DNA of 64,000 bases. It comes from JBKBKC01 sp046294265 (lineage in GTDB: Bacteria > Pseudomonadota > Alphaproteobacteria > Rhodobacterales > Rhodobacteraceae). Made by a program: the position numbers and the translations under genes. The notes under the pieces are model-generated. The model was given only the letters and a program-made list of their open reading frames with translations. It made no database searches and had not been told where the DNA came from. This document shows, piece by piece, positions 8,162 through 16,676 of this stretch. The stretch's first letter is position 1. Each line of letters begins with the position of its first letter. Where the stretch lies: positions 87,268 to 151,267 of the forward strand of contig JBKBKC010000011.1 in the NCBI GenBank assembly GCA_046294265.1, read 5' to 3'.

Positions 8162-9183
8162 AGGCGCAGGCGGCACCCGGCGCGGGTGCCACCATTCTGG
8201 GCTGCGCTGGCCCCGCGCTGGCCCCCGAGGAGGCCGCGTTTTTCCGCGAGGCCGATCCCTGGGGGTTCATCCTGTTTGCGCGCAATGTGGACAGCCCCGC
8301 GCAACTGCGCCGCCTGACGGGCGACCTGCGCGATGCGGTCGGGTGGGTGGCCCCGGTCCTGGTGGATCAGGAAGGTGGGCGGGTGCAGCGGCTGCGCGGT
8401 CCGCAGTGGCGGGAATGGTCCCCGCCACTGGATCTGGCTGCGGCTGCCGGTGCGGCCGCGCCGCGTGCCTTCTGGCTGCGCTCACGCCTGATTGCGCATG
8501 AACTGCGCGCCAGCGGGATCGACGCCAATTGCGCGCCCTGCCTTGATATCGCGCGGCCCGACACGCATCCCTTCTTGCGTGACCGCTGCCTGGGCACCGA
8601 CCCTGCCCGGGTGGCCCTGATCGGACGGGCGGTGGCCGACGCGCATCTGGAAGGGGGCGTGCTGCCGGTGTTGAAGCATATCCCCGGCCACGGTCGGGGC
8701 CGCGCCGACAGCCATCATGCGCTGCCATCCACGCCCGCGACCCTTGTCGAACTGGAGGCCAGCGATTTTGCCCCCTTTGTCGCCCTTGCCGACCTGCCGC
8801 TGGCGATGACGGCGCATCTGGTCTATTCCGCCATCGACAGCACGCCCGCCACCACCTCTGCCGCGGTGGTGGCGCTGATCCGCCACAGGATCGGGTTTCA
8901 GGGCCTCTTGATGACCGATGACCTGTCGATGAACGCGCTCTCGGGCGATGTGGGCGCGCGGGCGGCGGCGGCCATCGCGGCGGGCTGCGACGTGGCGCTG
9001 CACTGCAATGGCAAGCGGGCGGAGATGGAAAAGGTGGTGGCGGCGGCGGGCCGGCTGTCTCCGGTGGCGCAGGCCCGGGCCGACCGCGCCCTCGCCGCGC
9101 GCCATCTGCCGGGTCCGGTTGACATCGCCGCCCTGGAGGCCGAACTTCGGGACCTTGCAGGCGGGGCGGCCTATGGCGGATGA
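8158..9183 (+). CDS. nagZ: Beta-N-acetylhexosaminidase (peptidoglycan recycling)
   Basis: A 341-residue glycoside hydrolase family 3 enzyme that removes N-acetylglucosamine from anhydromuropeptides in the cytoplasm. Diagnostic segments are DQEGGRVQRL near residue 68 and the catalytic-loop signature KHIPGHGRGRADSHHALP near residues 178-195, whose His and Asp act in catalysis, followed by MTDDLSMNAL with the nucleophile Asp. It overlaps the upstream SPOR gene by 4 bp and runs 11 bp into scpA, which points to one polycistronic message argS/SPOR-nagZ-scpA-scpB. Confidence 0.95.
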   Translation: MKAQAAPGAGATILGCAGPALAPEEAAFFREADPWGFILFARNVDSPAQLRRLTGDLRDAVGWVAPVLVDQEGGRVQRLRGPQWREWSPPLDLAAAAGAAAPRAFWLRSRLIAHELRASGIDANCAPCLDIARPDTHPFLRDRCLGTDPARVALIGRAVADAHLEGGVLPVLKHIPGHGRGRADSHHALPSTPATLVELEASDFAPFVALADLPLAMTAHLVYSAIDSTPATTSAAVVALIRHRIGFQGLLMTDDLSMNALSGDVGARAAAAIAAGCDVALHCNGKRAEMEKVVAAAGRLSPVAQARADRALAARHLPGPVDIAALEAELRDLAGGAAYGG

Positions 9184-9958
9184 CTGGGAGCGCGCAGAAC
9201 CGATGGCGACCGCCGACCGGCTGGCCGCCGAGGCGCTGATCGTCGATGTGGACGGGTTCGAGGGGCCGCTGGACCTGCTGCTGACCCTTTCGCGCACGCA
9301 AAAGGTGGATCTGCGGCGCATTTCGGTGCTGCAACTGGCCGAGCAGTATTTGAGGTTTGTCGAACAGGCGCAGAAGCTGCGCATCGAGCTGGCCGCCGAT
9401 TATCTGGTGATGGCGGCCTGGCTGGCCTATCTGAAATCGCGCCTGCTCTTGCCGCCCGACCCCGCCGAAGAGGGGCCGAGTGCGGAGGATCTGGCCGCAC
9501 ATCTGGCGTTCCAGCTGGAGCGGCTGGAGGCGATGCGCGCGGCGGCGGCGGCACTGATGGCGCGCGATCGGCTGGGGCGCGACCGCTTTGCGCGCGGCCT
9601 GCCCGAGGGGGTGGTGCGCCTCAAGTCCGTGCAGTGGGGCGCGAGTCTGTTGGACCTGATGCGCGCCTATGCCCGGCTGCGCACCCGCGACGAGTTTCGC
9701 CCCTATGCGATGGACCGCGACCATGTGTTCACCATGGAGCAGGCTTTGGAGCGGATGCGCGGCCTGATCGGCCATGCCGCGGTCTGGTCCGACCTTGCGA
9801 CCTTTCTGCCCGAGGGCTGGGGCGGCCATCCGATGCGGCGACGCTCGGCCACCGCCGCGCATTTTGCCGCCGTGCTGGAGCTGACAAAGCGCGGCAAGAT
9901 CGAGCTGAAACAGGGCGATGCCTTTGCCCCCCTGATGATCCGCCACCGCGCGCCATGA
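9173..9958 (+). CDS. scpA: Segregation and condensation protein A
   Basis: About 261 residues. ScpA is the kleisin that bridges SMC head domains in the bacterial condensin. Visible hallmarks are the N-terminal VDGFEGPLDLLLTLSRTQKV motif near residue 25, the LRRISVLQLAEQYL helix, the AADYLVMAAWLAYLKSRLLL block, and a C-terminal winged-helix region (VLELTKRGKIELKQGDAF). The ATG at 9173 lies inside the end of nagZ; a longer frame back to 8948 only shadows nagZ. The stop overlaps scpB by 4 bp. Confidence 0.95.
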   Translation: MADDWERAEPMATADRLAAEALIVDVDGFEGPLDLLLTLSRTQKVDLRRISVLQLAEQYLRFVEQAQKLRIELAADYLVMAAWLAYLKSRLLLPPDPAEEGPSAEDLAAHLAFQLERLEAMRAAAAALMARDRLGRDRFARGLPEGVVRLKSVQWGASLLDLMRAYARLRTRDEFRPYAMDRDHVFTMEQALERMRGLIGHAAVWSDLATFLPEGWGGHPMRRRSATAAHFAAVLELTKRGKIELKQGDAFAPLMIRHRAP

Positions 9959-10599
9959 CCGGCGCGCGCGAACCCGGCCTGTTCGCGGCGCCCACACCGG
10001 GCGAGCAGGAGCGCATGGTCGAGGCGATGCTTTTCGCCTCGGCCGAGCCGCTGACGGTGGCGGACCTTGCGGCGCGGATGCCGCAGGGATGCGACCCGGC
10101 CGAGGCGCTGGTGGTGCTGCGGCGGCGCTATGAGGGGCGGGGGGTGACGCTGGTGCGGGTGGGCGATGCCTGGGCTTTCCGCACGGCGCCTGACCTCGGG
10201 TTCCTGATGAGCCGCGATGTGGTCGAGCACCGCAAACTGAGCCGCGCCGCGATCGAGACGCTGGCGATCGTGGCCTATCACCAGCCCGTCACCCGCACCG
10301 AGATCGAAGAGATCCGGGGCGTGGCGGTCAGCCGGGGCACCATCGACCAGCTGATCGAATTGGACTGGATCAGGTTCGGCAGACGGCGCATGACTCCGGG
10401 GCGGCCGGTGACATTCGTGGTGACCGAGTCGTTCCTGGACCACTTCGGCCTCGAATCGGCGCGCGACCTGCCGGGGCTGAAAGACCTGCGGGCGGCGGGC
10501 CTCTTGGACAACCGGCCCCTGCCGGCGGGGATGGGCGGCGGTGAGGGAGACGACGACGATACGGGCCAGACCGGCCAGAGCGAACTTTTCGAGGATTGA
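9955..10599 (+). CDS. scpB: Segregation and condensation protein B
   Basis: About 214 residues. ScpB dimers bind ScpA within the SMC complex through tandem winged-helix domains. Key stretches are MVEAMLFASAEPLTVADLA, the SRAAIETLAIVAYHQPVTR segment, and IRGVAVSRGTIDQLIE in the second winged helix. The start at 9955 overlaps the scpA stop (ATGA). The C-terminal tail is acidic (GEGDDDDTGQ), as is common for this gene in the family. It is the last recognised gene of the run, with a small basic protein gene following. Confidence 0.95.
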   Translation: MTGAREPGLFAAPTPGEQERMVEAMLFASAEPLTVADLAARMPQGCDPAEALVVLRRRYEGRGVTLVRVGDAWAFRTAPDLGFLMSRDVVEHRKLSRAAIETLAIVAYHQPVTRTEIEEIRGVAVSRGTIDQLIELDWIRFGRRRMTPGRPVTFVVTESFLDHFGLESARDLPGLKDLRAAGLLDNRPLPAGMGGGEGDDDDTGQTGQSELFED

Positions 10600-10604
10600 C
10601 CGAC

Positions 10605-10817
10605 ATGGACCTGGGACGGCTTTTTCAACGCTTGCTGAACATGATCCTGCGGCGCGGGATGAACACGGCGATCCGCAAGGGCGTCAACCGCACGACGGCC
10701 AAGGGCAAGGCCCCGAAGGACATGACACCCGCGGAACGTGACCAGGCCGCGAAGGCGCGCGAGATCACCAAGCGCGCACGTCAGGCCGCCCGGCTGACCC
10801 GGCGCATGGGCCGCTGA
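10605..10817 (+). CDS. Small basic hypothetical protein downstream of scpB
   Basis: 70 residues from the ATG at 10605; a TTG at 10596 would add three. A short hydrophobic/basic helix (LGRLFQRLLNMILRRGMN) is followed by lysine/arginine-rich sequence and a C-terminal KRARQAARLTRRMG. It lies 5 bp after scpB and is probably cotranscribed with it. The predicted charge suggests nucleic acid or membrane-surface binding, but no family is recognised. Confidence 0.6.
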   Translation: MDLGRLFQRLLNMILRRGMNTAIRKGVNRTTAKGKAPKDMTPAERDQAAKAREITKRARQAARLTRRMGR

Positions 10818-10865
10818 GGGCCGCGCGGCGCTGAGGCTCGTGTGAAGGGGCTGAGAGCGCCGCAG

Positions 10866-10909
10866 ACCGGACTTTTGCAATCGTCCGGTTGGAATTCTTG
10901 CAAGAATTC
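10866..10909. repeat. Tandem palindromes
   Basis: Two adjacent palindromes lie between convergent genes. ACCGGAC/GTCCGGT is a 7-bp stem with a 10-base loop at 10866-10889, and GAATTCTTGCAAGAATTC is a perfect 18-bp palindrome at 10892-10909. This pair probably ends transcription from one or both sides and resembles dispersed palindromes seen in related genomes. Confidence 0.6.
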
Positions 10910-10933
10910 GGTAGGCGGCAGGCCGCGGCAGGA

Positions 10934-12010
10934 TCAGTCCCGGAAATGCTTGGACAGCTTCAGCCCCTGTCCCTGATAGTTCGATGCAAGCCCCGCGCCA
11001 TAAAGAACATCCGGCACCGCCGCCATCCGCTCATAGACCAGCCGCCCCACCACCTGACCGTGCTCCAGCACGAAGGGCGCCTCGTGGCAGCGCACTTCCA
11101 GCACCCCGCGCGACCCCGCCCCGCCCGCCGCCGCCCAGCCAAAGCCGGGGTCGAAGAAGCCCGCGTAATGCACCCGGAATTCGCCCACCATGGCGAGGTA
11201 GGGCGCCATCTCGGCGGCATGGTCTGGCGGGATCGTCACCGCCTCGCGGCTGACGAGGATATAAAAGGCGCCGGGGTCAAGGATCAACTGCCCGTCGCGG
11301 CCCTGCAGCGGTTCCCAGAAATCGCGCGCGGGGTAATGGCCGATGCGGTCTAGGTCGATCACCCCGGAATGCGGTTTCGCGCGCCAGCCGATCAGGTCGC
11401 CAGCCCCTGGGCGCAGATCGACCGAGAAGCCCAGGCCATCCGAGATCACCGCCTGACCGTCCACCAGCGGCACGCGGCCATGCAGCGCCGTCAGCGCGGC
11501 ATCGTCCAGCACCGCCCCCCCCTGCCGCAGGCGCAGCTGGTTCAGCCGCATCCCCGCCCGCACCAGCACCGAAAACGACCGCGGGCAGACCTCGGCCCAG
11601 AGCGGGCCGGTGTAACCCGCCGGGATCCGGTCGAATTCCGTGCCGCCATCGGTGATGGTGCGGGTCAGGAGGTCGAGCCGCCCGGTCGAGGATTTCGCAT
11701 TGGCCACGCCCGAAAGACCCGCGGGCAGGGCCAGCCGCTCGGCCAGCGGGATCAGATAGACGCAGCCCTTTTCCAGCACCGCGCCGCGGGTCAGGTCCAC
11801 CCGGTGCATCTCGAACTCCGCAAGGCGGCTTTCGACGCTGCGCCCCGCGCCCGCAAGGAACGAGGCGCGCACGCGGATCGCGGTGGACCCAAGGCGAAGG
11901 TCCAGGCTGGCGGGCTGGATCTGGGCGGGCGTCACGGGCGGGGCGGCGGCGATCGCGCCCGCCTCGATCAGCGCGCGCAGGTCCTGCGCGGGCAGCACGC
12001 CGGGGGTCAT
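10934..12010 (-). CDS. dcd: 2'-deoxycytidine 5'-triphosphate deaminase, long form
   Basis: About 358 residues, roughly twice the length of E. coli Dcd, the form seen in many alphaproteobacteria. It deaminates dCTP to dUTP for thymidylate synthesis. The N-terminal half has the dUTPase-like signature (SSTGRLDLLTRTITDGG with the catalytic-type Arg/Ser and GYTGPLWAEVCPRSFSV), plus QPASLDLRLGSTA. The second half repeats the fold (DGLGFSVDLRP, then FRVHYAGFFDPGFG). I chose the ATG at 12010 (MTPGVLPAQDLRAL) because residues upstream of it run into the tRNA region and are not family-like. Confidence 0.9.
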   Translation of the reverse strand: MTPGVLPAQDLRALIEAGAIAAAPPVTPAQIQPASLDLRLGSTAIRVRASFLAGAGRSVESRLAEFEMHRVDLTRGAVLEKGCVYLIPLAERLALPAGLSGVANAKSSTGRLDLLTRTITDGGTEFDRIPAGYTGPLWAEVCPRSFSVLVRAGMRLNQLRLRQGGAVLDDAALTALHGRVPLVDGQAVISDGLGFSVDLRPGAGDLIGWRAKPHSGVIDLDRIGHYPARDFWEPLQGRDGQLILDPGAFYILVSREAVTIPPDHAAEMAPYLAMVGEFRVHYAGFFDPGFGWAAAGGAGSRGVLEVRCHEAPFVLEHGQVVGRLVYERMAAVPDVLYGAGLASNYQGQGLKLSKHFRD

Positions 12011-12088
12011 GCCCGCGCCTGCGGGTGCTGGGGCGCCCCGAAACGGAACCGCCCGCGCGCCCATCGGGGCGGCGGGCGGTTTCGGTGT

Positions 12089-12166
12089 TGGTCGGGCCGG
12101 AGAGATTCGAACTCTCGACCTTCCGCCCCCCAGACGGACGCGCTAACCAGGCTGCGCCACGGCCCG
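12089..12166 (-). tRNA. tRNA-Pro (GGG)
   Basis: The minus strand folds into a complete cloverleaf. The acceptor pair is CGGGCCG/CGGCCCG with discriminator A, the D arm is GCGC-AGCCTGGTTA-GCGC, and the anticodon loop CTGGGGG gives anticodon GGG. The T loop is TTCGAAT, and the 3' CCA is encoded (plus-strand TGG at 12089-12091). The D loop TTA and G-rich anticodon loop are typical of tRNA-Pro. Confidence 0.95.
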
Positions 12167-12240
12167 AACGAGGGCTTACATACCCGTTTTCGGCACGGGG
12201 GCAAGCGGGAAAGCGACAGCGCCATGACGGGACTCCGGCC

Positions 12241-13044
12241 CTAGCGCCGCGGTCCGCGCGCGCGGTCCGAGAGCCGCGCGTGCAGGTCGGCGAGGGCCGC
12301 GCGCAGGGGGGCCACATCCTCGGCCCGGCGCACCAGCGCGCCTTTCGGCATCGTGCGCAGGCGGGCGGCGAGGGTGGGGGTATCGTCGTCCTCGCCCGTC
12401 TGCGTGGCGGTTGGTGCGGGGCGGCGTGGCGGTGCGGGGCGGTCTGCGCCAAGGCCTGCGAACAGGGGCAGTTCGGGCAGCGGGGGCGGTGCGGCCTCGG
12501 CCTCGGGCCGCGGTGCGGGCGGGTGATCGGCGTCTGCTGCCGACAGGGCGGGCGGCTCCTGCGGTGGTTCAGCCTCGGCCGGGACCGGATCGGGTTCGGA
12601 TGCCCTGGTGACGGTCGGGCGTTCATCCCCATCGTCCTGGCTTGCCATGTCGGTATCGGACCCGGCATCACCGGCCATCGCCCCCGCACCGTCATGCCCT
12701 GCCTCCAGCGCGGCCTCGTCCGCCTCCACCCAGTCGGCATCGGCGGGCATTTCCGCCGCCTCCTCGTCCAGATCCTCCTGCAAAAGCCCCGCGACATGGC
12801 GCACGCCCTGTTCGCGCAGAACCTTCTGAACGCCGCGGATGGTCATCCCCTCGTCGTGCAAGAGCCTGCGGATACCCGCCAGCAGCGCCACATCGGACGG
12901 TCGGTAATAGCGCCGCCCGCCCGCCCGCTTGACCGGGCGAACCTGGGGGAACCGGCTTTCCCAGAACCGTAGCACATGCGCGGGGGTCTGCAGATGCTCG
13001 GCCACCTCGCTGATGGTGCGGAAGGCGTCGGGGGATTTGTCCAC
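12241..13044 (-). CDS. MerR-family transcriptional regulator
   Basis: 267 residues. The N-terminal 75 residues carry the MerR winged HTH (FRTISEVAEHLQTPAHVLRF, then RPVKRAGGRRYYRPSDVALL and a dimer helix around LLHDEGMTIRGVQKVL). The rest is a long proline/alanine- and acid-rich low-complexity tail with no cysteine pattern for a metal sensor. In alphaproteobacteria this gene commonly follows ihfA and is a chromosomal regulator of unknown effector. It lies 20 bp after ihfA and is likely cotranscribed. The C-terminal low-complexity region makes the length poorly comparable across species. Confidence 0.9.
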   Translation of the reverse strand: MDKSPDAFRTISEVAEHLQTPAHVLRFWESRFPQVRPVKRAGGRRYYRPSDVALLAGIRRLLHDEGMTIRGVQKVLREQGVRHVAGLLQEDLDEEAAEMPADADWVEADEAALEAGHDGAGAMAGDAGSDTDMASQDDGDERPTVTRASEPDPVPAEAEPPQEPPALSAADADHPPAPRPEAEAAPPPLPELPLFAGLGADRPAPPRRPAPTATQTGEDDDTPTLAARLRTMPKGALVRRAEDVAPLRAALADLHARLSDRARGPRR

Positions 13045-13064
13045 GGACCCGCCTTTCCCCGCGC

Positions 13065-13367
13065 TCAGCCCTTGGCCCCGGCGGCAACGCGGTCCTTCAT
13101 CAGGTGCGAGGGGCGGAAGGTCAGCACGCGACGCGGGCTGATCGGCACCTCGTCGCCGGTCTTGGGGTTGCGGCCCACGCGGGCGGATTTCGCCCGGATC
13201 GAAAAGGTGCCGAACGAGGAGATCTTGACGGTCTCGCCCGCGGCCAGCGCGTCGGACATGTGCTGTAGCACGCTTTCGACCAGCTGCGCGCTTTCATTGC
13301 GGCTCAGCCCGACCTCACGGAATACCGCTTCGCTCAGGTCCATGCGAGTCAAGGTCTTGTCACCCAT
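13065..13367 (-). CDS. ihfA: Integration host factor subunit alpha
   Basis: A 100-residue HU/IHF-family DNA-bending protein, the alpha subunit of a heterodimer used in replication, recombination and transcription. Visible are the helical dimer domain (LTRMDLSEAVFREVGLSRNE), KISSFGTFSIRAKSARVGRN and the DNA-inserting arm GRNPKTGDEVPISPRRVLTF. I used the ATG at 13367 (MGDKTLTRMDL), the usual family start; the frame open to 13421 has no family match. Confidence 0.96.
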   Translation of the reverse strand: MGDKTLTRMDLSEAVFREVGLSRNESAQLVESVLQHMSDALAAGETVKISSFGTFSIRAKSARVGRNPKTGDEVPISPRRVLTFRPSHLMKDRVAAGAKG

Positions 13368-13473
13368 GTCATCCCCCTTTTTTTCCGACCTCAGGATGCG
13401 CGCCCGGGATTTGCGAGTCAATATCAGACACTTGGGCTGCGTTCTTCAAACGCGGGATTCCGCTAGGCCCAGC

Positions 13474-14445
13474 CTACCAGCGCAGGACGACCGAACCCCA
13501 AGCAAGGCCGCCCCCGATCGCCTCGGTCACGATCAGGTCGCCCTCTTTGATCTGGCCCCGGTCGCGGCCCACCGACAGTGCCAGCGGGATGGACGCGGCA
13601 GAGGTGTTGCCGTGGTCCTGCACAGTCACCACAACGCGGTCCATCGGCATCTGCATCCGTTTCGCGGTGCCCTCGATGATGCGGATATTGGCCTGATGCG
13701 GCACGATCCAGTCCACATCCGCGCTGGTCAGGCCCGCCTTTTCCAGCGCGGCATGGGCGGTCTCCGCCAGCTTTTCGATGGCATGGCGGAACACCTCCTT
13801 GCCCTGCATCCGCAGGCGGCCGGTGGCCCCGGTGGACACCCCCCCATCGACATAGAGAAGGTCGCGGTGGCGGCCATCGGAATGCAGGTCCACCGCAAGG
13901 ATGCCCCGGTCTGCGGCGGCGCCGGTGCCGGGTGCGGCCTCCAGCACCAGCGCGCCAGCCCCATCGCCGAACAGGACCGAGGTCGCGCGGTCGTCCCAGT
14001 CCATCAGCTGGCTGAAGGTTTCCGCCCCGATCACCAGCACGCGCTGCGCCATCCCGCCGCGCAGCATTGCATCGGCCTGCCCCAGCGCAAAGACGAACCC
14101 GGCGCAGACGGCCTGGATGTCGAAGGCAAAGCCCCGCGTCATGCCAAGCTGCGCCTGCACCATCGTCGCGGCCGAGGGAAACGTCAGGTCGGCGGTGGAG
14201 GTTGCGAGCACAATGGCGTCGATGTCGTCGGGCCGCATCCCGGCATCGGCCAGTGCCGCCTGTGCCGCGCGCGTGGCCATGTCGGAGGTGGTCTGCCCGG
14301 GGGCCGCGAAATGCCGCCGCTCGATGCCCGAGCGTGAACGGATCCAGTCATCGGAAGTCTCGATCCGTTCGGCGAATTCGGAGTTGGGCACGATGCGGTC
14401 AGGCAGATAGTGCCCGACGCCCCTGACCACGGCGCGCATGTTCAT
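13474..14445 (-). CDS. fabH: 3-oxoacyl-ACP synthase III
   Basis: A 323-residue ketoacyl-ACP synthase III that starts fatty-acid synthesis by condensing acetyl-CoA with malonyl-ACP. The catalytic triad is present: Cys in QAVCAGFVFAL near residue 115, His in WIVPHQANIRI near residue 250, and Asn in VQDHGNTSAASIP near residue 280. The start overlaps the plsX stop by 4 bp, coupling fatty-acid initiation to phospholipid precursor supply, which is the usual bacterial arrangement. Confidence 0.97.
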   Translation of the reverse strand: MNMRAVVRGVGHYLPDRIVPNSEFAERIETSDDWIRSRSGIERRHFAAPGQTTSDMATRAAQAALADAGMRPDDIDAIVLATSTADLTFPSAATMVQAQLGMTRGFAFDIQAVCAGFVFALGQADAMLRGGMAQRVLVIGAETFSQLMDWDDRATSVLFGDGAGALVLEAAPGTGAAADRGILAVDLHSDGRHRDLLYVDGGVSTGATGRLRMQGKEVFRHAIEKLAETAHAALEKAGLTSADVDWIVPHQANIRIIEGTAKRMQMPMDRVVVTVQDHGNTSAASIPLALSVGRDRGQIKEGDLIVTEAIGGGLAWGSVVLRW

Positions 14446-15563
14446 TCCGCTGTCCCGCCCCCCGATGCGACTAGCATGGCATCCTGCCCCGCGCGGCCCG
14501 CAGTGGCAACTCGTGCCGCAAGGCGGTCGTTGAAGCCCGATTTCGCCAGCTGGAACGCCAGCTTGATCGCCGCAGATACGCCGGTCGCGTCGGCGGAGCC
14601 GTGCGATTTGACCACGGTGCCGTTCAGGCCCAGAAAAACCCCGCCGTTCACCCGGCGCGGGTCGATCCGCTTTTGCAGCCGGCGCAGCGAGGTGATGGCC
14701 AGCAGCGCCGCGATCCTGGACAGGAAGGTGGCGTTGAACGCCTCTTTCAGGAAATCCGAGATAAGCTTTGCCGTGCCCTCGCCCGTTTTCAGCGCGATGT
14801 TGCCGGTGAAGCCGTCGGTCACGATCACATCGACGCGGTTGCCGGGGATGTCGCCGCCTTCGACAAAGCCGACGAAATCATAGGCCAGCGCTTCTGCCGC
14901 GGCTGCCAGCCTGTCATGCGCGATGCGCATCTCGGGGCGGCCCTTGTGTTCCTCGGTGCCGACATTCAGGAGGCCCACGCGGGGGTGGTCGAGGTTCAGG
15001 CCGTTGCGGGCATAGCTGGCCCCCATCGCCGCGAATTGCACCAGATCATCGGCATCGGCCTTCACATCCGCGCCCACGTCCAGCAACAGGTTGAACCCGC
15101 CCGGGTTGCGGCTGGGCCAGAGACAGGCGATCGCCGGGCGGTTCACGCCCGGCAGCTTGCGCAGGCGGATCATCGACAGGGCCATCAGAGCGCCGGTGTT
15201 GCCGCAGGACACGGCCACCGTCGCCTCGCGCGATTTCACCGCGTCGATGCAGGACCACATCGACGTGCCCTCGCCATGGCGCATCACTTGGCTGGGCTTG
15301 TCGTGCATAGTGACGGTGCGGGGGGCGTGGCGCAGTTCGCACCGGCCCTCCAGGATGCGGCGACGCGCGACCAGCGGCGCCAGCACCGCCTCATCGCCGT
15401 GCAGGATGAACGCGATGTCGGGATTTTTGTGGGCCGATATGGCGAGACCCGCGACCACGGCCGCAGGGCCGCGGTCTCCGCCCATGGCATCGACCGAAAT
15501 CACGATACTCCCCTCGGGAAGCCCCGCGCCACCCGTCCCGGGCCTGTCGCCGCTCTCGGTCAT
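14442..15563 (-). CDS. plsX: Phosphate acyltransferase
   Basis: About 373 residues. PlsX converts acyl-ACP to acyl-phosphate, the donor for the first glycerol-3-phosphate acylation. The diagnostic ISVDAMGGDRGPAAVVAG lies near residue 25, with VSCGNTGALMALSMI and ADVKADADDLVQFA further on. It overlaps fabH by 4 bp and follows rpmF by 23 bp. The first 20 residues (TESGDRPGTGG) are not conserved in the family, so the start may be slightly downstream. Confidence 0.96.
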   Translation of the reverse strand: MTESGDRPGTGGAGLPEGSIVISVDAMGGDRGPAAVVAGLAISAHKNPDIAFILHGDEAVLAPLVARRRILEGRCELRHAPRTVTMHDKPSQVMRHGEGTSMWSCIDAVKSREATVAVSCGNTGALMALSMIRLRKLPGVNRPAIACLWPSRNPGGFNLLLDVGADVKADADDLVQFAAMGASYARNGLNLDHPRVGLLNVGTEEHKGRPEMRIAHDRLAAAAEALAYDFVGFVEGGDIPGNRVDVIVTDGFTGNIALKTGEGTAKLISDFLKEAFNATFLSRIAALLAITSLRRLQKRIDPRRVNGGVFLGLNGTVVKSHGSADATGVSAAIKLAFQLAKSGFNDRLAARVATAGRAGQDAMLVASGGGTAE

Positions 15564-15586
15564 GGCAAAGGTGTTCGGGTCGCGGC

Positions 15587-15793
15587 TTACGCCGCGTCCT
15601 CGTCCAGATCGACCTCTTTGGCGGTCGAGACGACTTCGCGCGCGTCATAATGGCCGCAGGCGCCGCAAACGTGGTGCGGGCGCTTCAGCTCGCCGCAGTT
15701 CGGGCAGTCGGTGGGGTTCGATGCCACCAGCGCGTCATGCGCGCGGCGCATGTTGCGGCGGGATTTGGTGACTCGGTTCTGCGGGACAGCCAT
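15587..15793 (-). CDS. rpmF: 50S ribosomal protein L32
   Basis: 68 residues with the L32 N-terminus MAVPQNRVTKSRRNMRRAH and the zinc-binding CPNCGELKRPHHVCGACG (two CXXC pairs). The C-terminal extension AREVVSTAKEVDLDEDAA is acidic. The DUF177-rpmF-plsX-fabH order is widely conserved and ties ribosome and lipid synthesis genes together. Confidence 0.97.
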   Translation of the reverse strand: MAVPQNRVTKSRRNMRRAHDALVASNPTDCPNCGELKRPHHVCGACGHYDAREVVSTAKEVDLDEDAA

Positions 15794-15969
15794 GTCGCGA
15801 CCTCGATAAGCAAAGGGCGGATGGCCCTGATTCCGTTGACATTTTCAAAGGCAGCGCGGCGCCACACGGCGAAGAAGCCAAGCCTTGAACAAGGCGCGGA
15901 ACATACTGTCTTTCGCAACGGGCGCAAGGGGTTTTCTGCACTTGCCGGGACGGGGGCCCGGCGGCACCC

Positions 15970-16557
15970 TCAGCCGCCTTCGTCCTGTCCCGGCTCGTCT
16001 GGTGCCGCCATCCGGTCCTTGAGCGCCGCGAGGCCCGCAAAGGGGCGCAGGTCCTGGTCGTGCAGGGGAGCGGTGCCGGGGGGGGCGAAGCTTGCCTCGC
16101 CCAGATCGGCGCCTGGCGCGCGCGGGTAAAGCGGCAGCGCCAGCGCCAGCGCCTCGACCGCGACATGGCCGCCGTCGATGACCTCGGGCAGGGGTTCGCT
16201 ATCGGTGTCCTCGGGCAGTTCGACCTCATCGCCCGTGGGCTCCTGCCAGTCGGCGACAAAGCGGCGCCGCACGGCTTCGGCGATGTTGGCATGGACCGGC
16301 GCCAGCGTCACCGCGCAGGGCTGCACGGCATGGGCGGTCAGCCAGCCCTCCAGCACCAGGTCGTTCCGACCCTCCGGCCGGATCTCGCCCTTCAGGCGCA
16401 GAGCGCGCAGGTCGATCAGGCCCAGGGCCGCGGCGATGCGCGCCCGCGTCGCGTCATCGGCCACCAGATCGAAGTGCAGGGCCTTGCGGGCGGGCAACTG
16501 TCGCAGGGGCCAGGCGTGGGACCAGGGCAGCACGGCATCTGGTGGATCGTCGGTCAT
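15970..16557 (-). CDS. DUF177 (YceD-like) protein
   Basis: 195 residues from the ATG at 16557 (MTDDPPDAVLPWSH). The DUF177 fold is recognised by LTAHAVQPCAVTLAPVHANI near residue 95 and the acidic DEVELPEDTDSEPLPEVIDG segment, followed by LALPLYPRAPGADLGEA. This protein is tied to 23S rRNA accumulation or L32 assembly in some bacteria and precedes rpmF here. The alphaproteobacterial cysteine pattern is reduced to one visible Cys. The longer frame to 16764 overlaps the divergent bamE gene and is not used. Confidence 0.9.
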   Translation of the reverse strand: MTDDPPDAVLPWSHAWPLRQLPARKALHFDLVADDATRARIAAALGLIDLRALRLKGEIRPEGRNDLVLEGWLTAHAVQPCAVTLAPVHANIAEAVRRRFVADWQEPTGDEVELPEDTDSEPLPEVIDGGHVAVEALALALPLYPRAPGADLGEASFAPPGTAPLHDQDLRPFAGLAALKDRMAAPDEPGQDEGG

Positions 16558-16676
16558 GGATCGCAACTTCCTTGAACAGCCGCGCGTCCTTCTGTAAGCC
16601 GAAAGGGCAGAACGGCGACGGCCCCGGAATAGGGGTGATGCCGGTCCGCGACAAGAGGCCGAAACAAGAGGCGGCG

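Noticed and set aside
5231..8176. A 981-codon open frame on the minus strand opposite argS and the SPOR gene
   Set aside because: High-GC codon bias leaves the antisense frame open; it has arginine/histidine-rich shadow composition and no motif, while the plus strand holds clear genes.
8267..9997. Long minus-strand frame over nagZ and scpA
   Set aside because: Shadow of well-supported plus-strand genes, with repetitive Arg/Pro/Ala text and no domain.
16542..16676. Longer N-terminus for BamE from an upstream start
   Set aside because: The added 45 residues overlap the divergent DUF177 start and lack signal-peptide character; the ATG at 16677 has a ribosome site and leads directly to the lipoprotein signal.
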